From Siphonodentalium dalli (Eukaryota; Mollusca; Scaphopoda; Gadilida; Siphonodentaliidae): a stretch of 64,000 nucleotides of DNA. The stretch lies in contig CP136064.1 of assembly GCA_032622095.1 (NCBI GenBank), forward strand, positions 140,821,954-140,885,953. The letters are read 5' to 3'. The notes beneath the pieces were generated by a model. That model made no database searches and was not told the DNA's origin. It was given only the letters and a program-made list of their open reading frames with translations. Position 1 is the stretch's first letter. Each line of letters begins with the position of its first letter. A program made the translations under genes and the position numbers. This document shows positions 52,671 to 63,090 of the stretch, one piece after another.

Positions 52671-53116
52671 AAGGTACTCAATCCGAATTAACCCTCGCAG
52701 ATTACTATTTCCTTGACTTCAGAGGTAAAAAATATTTGATTCAAGTCGAGGAACCCACAACATCAAAGCTCAGAGTGATCAGATACCGATTTTTAAAATC
52801 TATCATTTTAATTTTACGTGGCCCAGCAAATTTTAGCAGACAAGAATACTTTCTCTGACCAAATTGCAGATGGAGATGGATAACTCTAAAATCAACTGAG
52901 TTTTTTTTTGTGTGTGTCAGATGTTTGACAAACCAGCAATATTCGTTGAGCAAAAAGTTGATAAATTACAGGTTTTTGTCAATTTTATGCCATAATTGAC
53001 TGCAGTTAGCATTATTTTCGAGCAATTAATTCTGTCAACTGAAGCGGCATTTCAAAACAAATTCTTGTTGTTGGAATCTGATGATATGGGGACTATTGAT
53101 TCGGATTGAGGACCTT
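52671..53116. mobile_element. TTAA-type MITE, copy A
   Basis: Terminal inverted repeats AAGGTACTCAATCCGAAT (52671-52688) and ATTCGGATTGAGGACCTT (53099-53116) match at 17 of 18 positions. The left flank gives TTAA directly. The right flank gives TCAA here but TTAA in copy B, which suggests a TTAA target duplication as in piggyBac- or Kolobok-type elements. No transposase is encoded. Confidence 0.65.
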
Positions 53117-53458
53117 CAAGGGAAAAATATGTTTATTGGATAAATTTACATATAATACTGAATACATTTTTATGAAAACGGGGATTTAATGCATATTTCA
53201 CATAGCCACATCAGATTTATTTATAGAGGTAACGTTTATGTATGCTTGACTTTCAGCGATTTACATGGATGGGACACAATGACTCAACGAGACATAATTT
53301 ATGGCCCTGGTAGGATCCAACTTCAGTAGATGACAGGCACTTCGAAAAGGAATGAGATAATTTGCCAAATGACTATTGTTTTGGGGCTAAATAATTTAGA
53401 TCAAACAAACTGATGTCATAGTGGTATGTTCGGTATTTCCTATACAGTTACTTCTTAG

Positions 53459-53594
53459 GGGTGACCCCTTCTGTGAAGTAGATGATGAGAAACAAGTATT
53501 AAGGGTGGTCCCAGCTCGAGATTGCATGCTTGTTCATGACTTTTGTGAGCTTATATCGTACTCTCAGATGTCTAAGCATTGTGATGGTCAATAA
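53459..53594 (+). other. Candidate duplicated exon, copy A (unrecognised)
   Basis: A splice-acceptor-like TTACTTCTTAG precedes an open frame of 44 codons starting GDPFCEVDDE and ending SKHCDGQ, followed by TAA. The frame reads as ordinary protein and is kept in copy B. The four differences between the copies inside it all change the amino acid (E/K, H/R, C/Y, I/L), which argues against purifying selection. I do not recognise the family and cannot exclude chance. Confidence 0.2.
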
Positions 53595-55849
53595 TAGTGA
53601 TAGCGGAGACCTAGACTGAAATTAACAATATTGATTGAAATTTAATTCTATTTCAATTTAAAGACACGGTTGGCCTTGGCGGTGGGTATCCTGTGAAAAT
53701 ATTTCCACCCGCCACAAACAGAAAGAACATCAAAATGTAGATAGACTTTGTCCGTATACAAATAAGAAATATCGCATAAACAGTATGTTATGGTCATTTG
53801 TTTGACCATTGTTATGTAAACCAAAGCATAAAAGTTACCTTTCTGGTGTTTGTTTATATTATGATGGTAAACATAAAGAGCGTTCTTTGTTGGTGAATAC
53901 CTGAGATGGAACTAATAAAGAGCGTTTATGCCATTTGTGTGTGATTAGCCAGTAGCATTGTGCTGTCTTCTGTAACACAATCAGACTCTTGCTTATGTCA
54001 AATATAGTAGGTCTTTATTATAACATGCTGTTTACGCGATGGTCATGGTATATATGAACGGAACTGTATGCGTTTTAATGTTTTTCTGTTTACGGTGTTT
54101 GGAACAAATATGAATATTTTCGACAATTAAGGCCGCACGATCGTTGAAAATTTTATCTTAAATTACTAATCATGCGGCACATGCTGACACTATTGTTAGG
54201 CATCTGATAGTATATAAACATTTTAATAATTGCCCAGGAGGAATGACATTAGTATGAGGGACGCAAAGGAAAATCCACCACAAAGTCATTTAAATCTTGC
54301 CATTTCAAAGTTGGATCTTCACATTCTATGACACACATTATTAATGAAAGGTACTTCATAATTTATTATCTGTACTAGTTACTTCCCTATCGCAACAGCA
54401 AAAACTTTGTACTGGTGGAATATATCATTCTTGATGGGCATAGATACATAGATATTCATGGCATGGTCTGAGAAACTGCTACTAGATTAAACATTTATAC
54501 GATTGCCTCATTAGTCATGTGCATGTATAACAAGAAGGTCGTGACAGTTCAACTAAGTTGGCCTGGAATTATTATATTTAGCATACATATTATTCCAATC
54601 CCAATGTGTCAAGTCGACAATAGCAAGTACGCAGGGCTATATTTAATAATTTTTCCACAAATAGCCACTCGTTAATATATATGCTAGCCATGCTGGTCAA
54701 GCTCCCGCTTAATGCTTAAGGTTTAAATCGAGAACACAGTGTTAAAATCATGAATTATTTAATATGTGAGAATGCTAAAACTAATCACCATGCATTATAA
54801 CTATTATATTTAACTTGATGTGTCCATTACATGAAACAGAATTCATACACACAGATGGAAAGTTGGCCCAGAAGCATATCCTCTCACCAGTCACTGCATG
54901 AACTCTGCAGTGTGCCGAGACCAAGTGGGATTGGGAGATGTTCTTCTTTTCCTTCACTCAACAAGAAGATAAACGACTCACTTTGTTAGTCACCAATTCA
55001 CTGGGCTTTACATGTTTGTTACATCTGTGTGTTGACTGCTCTGTAGATGGCTAGAATTGAATTTTGACCTGAGTCACATTCACAGTGAGTGGGTGAGGCT
55101 GAGCCTGAAGTCGTTGATAACTAAATTTACTAATCTGTAATTACTAAATTGACTAATACAATCCTAATATTATTAGATTAGAAGGCCACATGACCGCTTT
55201 CACTGGATACTGCTTCCACAAGTTCCAGCTACGTGCTACGTTCAACGGTTCAAGACTGAACTATACTGTCTATACTGAGTAAATGAGTAAATCAGTCAGC
55301 TCTAAAATGTCCATTTTCTGATTTCCTTGACCCAAGTTGAGGCTTGACCTGACAGTGTTTGATATATTAACAATTAAATTTACTATTTAGAGAAGTAGTT
55401 AGTTAGTAGACTGAACAATTTGCCGCTTGCAGTTGCAACTCTAAGTCTAAGTCTAACCAGTCCAGGTGAAAACAGACTTAAAATTGAACAATAACAGAAC
55501 AAGTCAAATCGCCGTGGTGATCAGTCTGCACAGACCAGTCCACATTTCACCCCAGTGACCTTCATTTTCATATTTTTGTCAGTCACAGATTCGTCATTGA
55601 GTTTCTTTCCGAATGACTGATTTTCACTTTTAAACTTCCAAGTTCAAAACAAGTTCTAGTGTTGTTGTTCTTCTTCTTTTGACTGCTTTGACTCTAAAGT
55701 CATTCCAGTAATGGGCTCGTTGTGCTATCTTCGCTTGTGCTTTATCGTTTGTTCTTAACGCTTACGTGCTGTGATACCGTTGTACATTTAAAATACGAGC
55801 GATAACAATAACAAGCAATTCAATTTCAAATTTCGCAAATAAGAGAGCG

Positions 55850-56213
55850 CCACCATTTTGTAAAGAAATTACGTCATCATTTCCAACGTTGCTATGGCCT
55901 GCCAGGTGACGTAATATTCAAACTTTAACGGTACGGAATCTGGCGAGGTTTGCCGAATGCTATGCGCCCGTGTCAGCTAAATCCACATTAAGCATTTAAT
56001 TTTGAATAAGGTTGATTTTGTGTTTCAAATTTAATAGTGTTGCTATGGGGAGGCTGATCGAAGAAGAAAAATAAATTCGTTTTAATAATTTGTCAATTCT
56101 ATTCCAACATGGCGGCCACCATAGGGCCCCATAGGTCTGAATCGCCGGGATGTAAAAACATTTTGTTCATGTTGATGGGGTATAGAAATTACTGACGTCA
56201 CATACGCAATACC
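55850..56213. promoter_or_regulatory. CRE/YY1-like motif cluster, copy A
   Basis: Contains TTACGTCAT (55869-55877), TGACGTAA (55907-55914), CCAACATGGCGGCC (YY1-like, from 56104) and a perfect CRE TGACGTCA (56193-56200). Such clusters are typical of animal promoters. The ATG in the YY1-like word opens only 28 codons, and that frame is not kept in copy B, so no coding exon is called. Confidence 0.3.
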
Positions 56214-57382
56214 GTTTTGGGTTGTGATAAGGAAAGTCCTGCTCCTAGTACTAGTTTCCTTGCTTTTTAATTTTATGTTATATTTATATGTTCTTTATTT
56301 CGGACAAATGTGTCCATATATATGCCATAATATGGATTAGATAGAATAATATGATTACGTCAATACGTATGGACAACCCAAAACACGTACGTCCATCTAT
56401 AAAATGATAAATGTATGTTTCATAGGTGTACCTGTATTTCTGGCCAACTTGGGATATATACGATCACGCCAGTACGTATGGACCGTAGGACGGCGACATG
56501 TCACTCTGTGTCCAAAGGTTCGCTATTCCCAAGGTTCATTATACCGAAGTTTCGCCATTCCCAAGGTTCTCTATATTCCTCGATATTCAGAAGGATTTTA
56601 TAACTTGTTATTTTGAAGTTTCATTTTATATTCTAAAGTTTTGAGAGGGTTCTTTATCATAAGACTCTTTTAATGAATGAAATAACTTAAAGGTACTCAA
56701 TCCGATAAGACGCTGCTAAATAACTCTTTCTTTGGTTTCGGTGGGGAAAAACATATTTGATTAGTGTCGAGGAACCCACCCATCAAAGTTCAGAGTAATT
56801 AGATATAGATCTTTGCAGTTTGATAGTTTTATTGTTTCTGGGCCTGATCGTGCCATAAGGACGAGGTCAAACGGGAGGTCTTCCAGATAAAGATGGATAA
56901 CTGTAAAATCGTGGTAATAATAACTACTTGGTATTAGAGTTGTCCACCTTTTCTGGTTAAATACGCCCAGAATAGCAAACCTTCAGAATAGCGAACCTTC
57001 GATGTCTGACTAAGAACCTTTGGAATATGGAACCTTCGAAATAATGAACGCGATCCTGTATGAAGAGCCCATGACACGTCCATCAATAAATGAATACATG
57101 TCTCATGGGACTGTTTATATATACACATATAAGACTGGAGTAAAGTTGAGACCAACGCGTCTTTGTTAATTTTGGTGCCCAGATTTCAACGAAATTTGGT
57201 GTGGTGACTCAGGGTTCCCTGGCAGAGTGTATAATGGCGTTAGTTTTTCTAAATTTTGATTTAAACAAATTTAAATGAATAAAAAAAATATGAACATATG
57301 TGAATATTTAGGTACAAATAAACCTATTTGCACGAGAATATGTCGCAGCACCAGATATAGAGGAATGTGGGCCACAGTTAGA

Positions 57383-57860
57383 CAGCCCTGGGAATTAAGG
57401 AAAATTTGCCTAGGCAATATATTTGCCTAGGTGAAAGAAATCGGCCTAGGAAAAAACAGATTTTACCTAGGCAATTTTGCAACAATATTGACATCTCAAA
57501 TCAATGATTCAATAATAATAACCTGAAATGCTTAGTTATTTTGAGGAACATTATTTCCAGGCCATTACTCAACATATATGTACAATTCCACAAATCATCT
57601 CCAAAATAAGTGTCCTTATAACGGGTACTAGTAGCTAGTTAATGGCCCAGTGCCATGGAAACAATTGTAGGACAATATATGTAAAGAGTGATTTAAAGAA
57701 GTCAATTTGGCTAAAGAGGTTCTATTTCTGATAGACACAAATCAATTTTAGTAAACCAATGAACTTGTTTTACCTAGGATATATAATTGCCTAGGCAAAC
57801 CGATTTTGCCTCTGCTTTTACCTAGGCATTGCCTATTGCCTAGGCTAATTCCCAGGGCTG
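57383..57860. mobile_element. 478-bp hAT-like MITE, present only in copy B
   Basis: Perfect terminal inverted repeat CAGCCCTGGGAATT / AATTCCCAGGGCTG. The flank GTTAGA is duplicated (57377-57382 and 57861-57866). Copy A has the empty site ACAGTTAGACATGG near 52466. The ends are rich in the word GCCTAGGCAA and other CCTAGG palindromes. If the ends are taken two bases in on the left, the duplication reads GTTAGACA (8 bp), as for hAT elements; with the symmetric ends it is 6 bp. No transposase is encoded. Confidence 0.78.
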
Positions 57861-58070
57861 GTTAGACATGGGTCAGAGTGAGATACTAGTATTGCCTCTA
57901 ACATTTCTCTAATTTCCAGACCAATATTCATGGCGCCAGTCAAGCGATATTAACCATATAGCACATTTTACTATATTTCTTCAAAATGCAATCGTCAGGT
58001 GAAAGTTGAATCTGGTCAAGCGACCAATGTTCAAGGCAAAATTATTTTAATTTAATTTTTGCAATTTTAA

Positions 58071-58514
58071 AGGTACTCAATCCGAATTAACCCTCGCAGA
58101 TTATTATTTCCTTGACTTCGGAGGTGAAAAATATTTGATTCAAGTCGAGGAACCCACAACATCAAAGCTCAGAGTGATCAGATACCGATTTTTTAAATCT
58201 ATCATTATAATTTTAAGTGGCCCAGCAAACAGCAGACGAGAATACTTTTTCTGACCAAATTGCAGATGAAGATAGATAATTCTAAAATCAACTGTTTTTT
58301 TGTGTTTGTCAGATGTTTGACAAATGAGCAATATTCCTTGAGCACAAAGTTAATAAATTACATGTTTTTGTCAATTTTATGCTATAATTGACTGCAGTTT
58401 TTTTTGGAGCAATTTATCGATTCTGTCAACTGAAACGGCATTTCAAAAAATCTTCTTGTTGTTGGAATCTGATGATATGGGGACTATTGATTCGGATTGA
58501 ATCATTGAGGACCT
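58071..58514. mobile_element. TTAA-type MITE, copy B
   Basis: Same element as at 52671-53116. Flanked by TTAA on the left (up to 58070) and by TTAA on the right directly after GAGGACCT. A 9-bp duplication (ATCATTGAG) separates the inner part of the right inverted repeat from its tip. Confidence 0.65.
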
Positions 58515-58800
58515 TTAAGCGAAAAATATCTTTGTTGGATAAATTCACATATAATACTGAATACATTTTTATGAATAAAGGGTTACGTAGATGGGGCACA
58601 ATGACTCAATGAGACATAATTTATGGCCTATGGTAGGATCCAACTTCAGTAGATGATAGGCACTTCAAAAAGGAATGAGATAATTTGCCAAATGACTATT
58701 GTTTTGGGGCTGGAGTAGATAAATAATTTAGATCAAACAAACTGATGTCATTGTGCAATAGTGGTATGTTGTGTGCATTTCCTATATGGTTACTACTTAG

Positions 58801-58936
58801 GGGTGACCCCTTCTGTGAAGTAGATGATAAGAAACAAGTATTAAGGGTGGTCCCAGCTCGAGATTGCATGCTTGTTCGTGACTTTTATGAGCTTTTATCG
58901 TACTCTCAGATGTCTAAGCATTGTGATGGTCAATAA
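58801..58936 (+). other. Candidate duplicated exon, copy B (unrecognised)
   Basis: Equivalent of 53459-53594. The acceptor-like sequence reads GGTTACTACTTAG here, and the open frame is extended upstream to an ATG at 58745 without a stop. It ends at the same TAA. As for copy A, the protein-like appearance is the only support. Confidence 0.2.
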
Positions 58937-60240
58937 TAGTAATAGCGGAGACCTAGACTGAAATTAACAATATTGATGGAAATTTAATTCTATTTAAATT
59001 TAATTCTATACATGTCTCTTTGTCAAAAAACTTAATCATCGTTGAGAATTTTATCTAAAATTACTAATCATGCGACACATGCTGCCACTATTGGTTAATA
59101 GGCATCTGATAGTATACAAACATTTTAATAATTGCCCGGGAGGAATGGCATTATTCGTGACAGGCATAGATACATAGATGTTCATGGCATGGTCTGAGAA
59201 AATGCTACTAGATTAAACATTTATATGATTGCCTCATTAGTCATGTATAACTAGAAGGTCGTGACAGTTCAACTACTAGTAAGTTGCCTGGAATTATTAT
59301 GTTTAGCATACATATTATTCCAATCTCAATGTGTCAAGTCGACAATAGCAAGTACGCAGGGCTATATTTAATATTTTTTCCACAAATAGCCACTAGTTAA
59401 TATATATGCTAGCCATGCTGGTCAAGCTCCCGCTTAATGCTTAAGGTCTAAATCGAGAACACAGTGTTAAAATCATGAATTATTTAATATGTGAGAATGC
59501 TAAAACTTATCACCGTGCATTATAATTATTATATTTAACTTGATGTGTCCATCACAGGAAACAGAATTCATACACACAGATGGAAAGTTGGCCCAGAAGC
59601 ATATCCTCTCACCAGTCACTGCGCATGAACTCTGCAGTGTGCCGAGACCAGTTGGGATTGGGAGATATTCTTCTTTTCCTTCGCTCAACAAGAAGATAAA
59701 CGACTCACTTTGTTAGTCACCAATTCACTGGGTTTTACATGTTTGTTACATCTGTGTGTTGACTGCTCTGTATATGGCTAGAATTGAATTTTGACCTGAG
59801 TCACATTCACAGTGAGTGGGTGAGGCTGAGCTGATAACTAAATTTACTAATCTGTAATCACTAAATAACAGAACAAGTCAAATCGCGGTGGTGATCAGTC
59901 TGCACAGACCAGTCCACATTTCACTCCAGTGACCTTCATTTTCATATTTTTTTTCAGTCACAGATTCGTCATTGAGTTTCTTTTTCCGACTGACTGATTT
60001 TCAGTTTTAAACTTCCAAGTTCAAAACAAGTTGTTGTTGTTATTCTTCTTCTCTTGACTGCTTTGACATCAAAGTCATTCCAGTAATGGGCTCGTTGTGC
60101 TATCTTCGCTTGTGTTTTCTCGTTTGTTCTTAACGCCTACGTGCGGTGATACCGTTGTATACATTTAAAATACGAGCGATAACAAGCAATTCAGTTTCAA
60201 ATTTCGCAAATAAAAGAGCGCCACCATCTTGTAAAGAAAA

Positions 60241-60585
60241 TACGTCATCATTTCCAATTAACGTTGCTATGGCTTGCCAGGGGACGTAATTTTCAAACTT
60301 TAACGGTACGGAATCTGTCGAGGTTTGCCGAATGCTATGCGCCCGTGTCAGCTAAATCCACATTAAGCATTTAATTTTGAATAAGGTTGATTTTGTGTTT
60401 CAAATTTAATAGTGTTGCTATGGGGAGGCTGATCGAAGAAGAAAAATAAATTCGTTTTATTAATTTGTCAATTCTATTCCAACATGGCGCCCACCATAGG
60501 CCCCATAGGTCTGAATCGCCCGGATGTAAAAACAATTTTTTCATGTTGATGGGGTATAGAAATTACTGACGTCACAACTATACTT
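60241..60585. promoter_or_regulatory. CRE/YY1-like motif cluster, copy B
   Basis: Keeps TACGTCAT (60241-) and CRE TGACGTCA (60567-60574). The TGACGTAA of copy A is changed to GGACGTAA, and the YY1-like word reads AACATGGCGCCC. The partial decay suggests that the duplicate is not under strong constraint. Confidence 0.25.
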
Positions 60586-60631
60586 GCGTCATTTACGCAA
60601 TACTGTAAAACAACCCTTTCGGGTTGTGATA

Positions 60632-61047
60632 ATATAGAATGTGGTTCCACATAGTAAATAGTTCTGAGTTATATTTAATATCTGAATTGCAAATGGCAGA
60701 AATCAGAGAATTTGATTTTGAGCTTGTTTGGTTTCTCTCGCGGAAGCTGTAAATACTTTTTCTTCGTAACATCAGCAAGTTTGGCACCCACCTCGAGACA
60801 AACATCTCACTTGCGCTGCATGAACGTTCATTTCCCATCAAGAGTCTGAATGAATTGTTATAGCAAACAATGCGAGTTTCCTCATGTTGGACCACGTAGT
60901 CCACAGATGTGAACAGTACATTGGAGCGACATATCGTTCAAACAGAAATGTTTTTACATGAACAGAGCATCTCGGAAACCTCCTAACCAGCATGTTTGCA
61001 TGCCCTTGTGCATACAGATCTGAATTGACGTGCGATATCATCAGTGA
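60632..61047 (-). pseudogene. LINE (CR1/Jockey-like) reverse-transcriptase C-terminal remnant, frameshifted
   Basis: Read on the minus strand, 61041 downward gives a segment with LYAQGHANMLVRRF and RYVAPMYCSHLW. After a frameshift near 60870 the reading continues with CYNNSFRLLMGNERSCSASE, MFVSRWVPNLL and RRKSIYSFRER, then NSLISAICNSD. This order (LYARANML-like, F..C..VK, Y..LYC..LW, YN..FR.L.G, RSAS.MFV) is that of the region after the reverse-transcriptase catalytic core in CR1/Jockey-group non-LTR retrotransposons. The catalytic YADD region and everything upstream are missing: the fragment is 5'-truncated at about 61047, directly against the 195-bp repeat. Homology ends near 60632, the LINE 3' end. 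The exact clade is not determined. It is dead: truncated and frameshifted. Confidence 0.72.
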
Positions 61048-61955
61048 GATAATCCGCTATCCAGTCATACCGAGCTATTTGACAACCATACTTATTTGTC
61101 GGAAAAATCAATACTTATTTTGCAAACGAAAATATTTCTTGTTAATGTTAGAAGCATTAAAGCAATTGTACAATCGGTATGCATTTCTGCTTCCAGATGT
61201 TCTTTAGTATGATAATCTTAAAAGATGACACCCGTTATCCCCGATAATCCGCTATCCAGTCATACCGAGCTATTTGACAACCATACTTATTTGTCGGAAA
61301 AATCAATACTTATTTTGCAAACGAAAATATTTCTTGTTAATGTTAGAAGCATTAAAGCAATTGTACAATCGGTATGCATTTCTGCTTCCAGATGTTCTTT
61401 AGTATGATAATCTTAAAAGATGACACCCGTTATCCCCGATAATCCGTTATCCAGTCATACCGAGCTATTTGACAACCATACTTATTTGTCGGAAAAATCA
61501 ATACTTATTGTACTTACAAATTAATACAAATGTGGTATCTGCAATATGTATGCAATTTCATTCTCATATTTGACCTTTTTGTATGATTATCTAGATAGAA
61601 ATTGTTCATGATAATCCCTCTGCAGTCTCCAACCATGTCTATATAGCCTACATATGTGCCAACCATACTTATTTGTCAGAAAAATCAATACTTATTTTGC
61701 AAACGAAACCATGTCTTGTTAAAGTTAGAAGCCTTAAAACAATTGTACAATCGGTATGCATGTCTGCTTCCAGATATTCTTTATTATGATAATCTTAAAA
61801 GATAACACCCGTTATCCCCCGGCGATATTCCGCTTTCCAGCCATATATACCGAGCTATTTGACAACCATACTTATTTGTCAGAAAAATCAATACTTATTT
61901 TACTTACAAATTTAAAAAAAACAACGACAAAGTCACGACATTCAGATTTGTAAGC
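61048..61955 (+). repeat. 195-bp tandem repeat, about five copies, degenerate at the right
   Basis: GATAATCCG(C/T)TATCCAGTCATAC starts at 61048, 61243 and 61438, exactly 195 bp apart. The first two copies are nearly identical. The third diverges after AATCAATACTTATT. Two more diverged copies lie near 61608 and 61823. Shared words are GAGCTATTTGACAACCATAC, TTGTACAATCGGTATGCAT and CACCCGTTATCCCC. Small ORFs here are frames of the repeat. Confidence 0.88.
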
Positions 61956-62825
61956 CGGTCCATGTGTTGTTTGTGTGGCATTATATAATAAATGTAGTAA
62001 ATTAGATTAACACAGAAATCAGATGCAATTTATGTTTGGAATAATCTATTTTGAACTTCGAATAATACACAATGAAGACGAATAAAACACAACTCAAATT
62101 ACATTCCTGAAATTTGTTCATTTTCCATATACTTTTCAATTTGTCGGGTCTAATTGTGTTTTATCGTCTCTGTAGGCCTATATGTGATGTCCCCAGGGTT
62201 GTGAATTTCATCTGGAAGGGAAAAAGCACATAATTAAACATAGATGTACAAACACCAAACTTAATATGTATACATAACGCGCAATTCCCAAATTATTTTG
62301 TGTGATGTGATAATAAGATTCATTTGCTCGCCAAAATTGTATGTTCCTTTCGTGTGACTATATATCGATTAAATCATTCAATTTTCACTTGCTTGAAGAT
62401 CGGTGCTGAACACCCACTCTTTGGTGATACTGTTTCCCACCGAGGCGCAACCATAGACTAAATATAGGATAGACGTCGCACTCATGGTTATCAAACTGTA
62501 ACGCTATTGGACGTCGCCATTGCGTTGGCCCTCAAGCGTTAAGGTAGTTCAGAAAACTAGGGGGAGATAATTTTACGTTATATTTACATCGAGTTCGCGT
62601 AGGTTGTCGAGAGATATCCGTAATAAATGTACTTTATACTAACTTTGTAACATTATGCATTTTAGGTGACATTAACCGAATGCCTAAGCATGCGATTTTG
62701 TTCAAGATAGGTTTTCCTGAAATAGAAAGTGCCCGCAATTCGATGTTGTTTACGCCGGCATATTGAAAAACTAACAAACTGTCTTGTGATATCTTGTGAA
62801 TTTTGCGTTGATGTTTATTTACTCC
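61956..62825. other. Stretch without a recognisable gene
   Basis: A+T-rich, with no ORF or repeat I can support. A slightly G+C-richer part near 62440-62540 (CACCGAGGCGC, GGACGTCGCC) shows no clear motif. Confidence 0.4.
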
Positions 62826-62970
62826 GATTTCTTACGTGTAGTGTGGATTTCGTTCTGTAATTTTCTCGATCAGCTAGTGCAAGTATTGGAGGGATCTGAT
62901 TTCTTACGTGTAGTGGGGATTTAGTTTTGTAATTTTCCTCGATCAGCTGGTGCAAATATTGGAGGGATAT
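62826..62970. repeat. 72-bp tandem duplication with an open minus-strand frame
   Basis: GATTTCTTACGTGTAGTG starts at 62826 and 62898. As 72 is a multiple of three, the minus strand stays open (91 codons, 62815-63090) and repeats a 24-residue block with NYKTKSPLHVRN / NYRTKSTLHVRN. The protein is not recognised. A repeat preserving frame is weak evidence for coding, and the ORF begins in A+T-rich simple sequence. Confidence 0.6.
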
Positions 62971-63036
62971 TGCTTCACAGAATGCAGAGTGATTTTTCTT
63001 ATAAACGTACACATATACGTTGCTGCTAATCAATAG

Positions 63037-63052
63037 ATATATATATATATAT
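63037..63052. repeat. (AT)8 microsatellite
   Basis: Simple alternating AT run. Confidence 0.9.
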
Positions 63053-63090
63053 GTCAGGTCCTCCCCATTTGAATCACTATCCCGATTCAA

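Larger units (their letters stand above)
51402..56230 (+). repeat. Segmental duplication, copy A (4.8 kb)
   Basis: Directly repeated at 56347-60632. It starts AATAATATGATTACGTCA and ends after GGGTTGTGATAA. The copies are highly similar, with scattered substitutions. Copy A keeps several blocks that copy B lacks: about 53195-53260, 53665-54115, 54250-54440 and 55125-55480. Copy B has one insertion that A lacks (57383-57860). No intact gene is seen; low-confidence exon and promoter motifs are listed separately. Confidence 0.9.
56347..60632 (+). repeat. Segmental duplication, copy B (4.3 kb)
   Basis: Direct repeat of 51402-56230, starting 117 bp after copy A ends. It is shorter through several deletions relative to A, and it carries a 478-bp hAT-like insertion. 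Its right end coincides with the 3' end of a LINE fragment. Confidence 0.9.

Noticed and set aside
56109-56195. 28-codon ORF starting at ATGGCGGCC in copy A
   Set aside because: The frame is lost in copy B after a few codons, and the word is better explained as a YY1-like motif.
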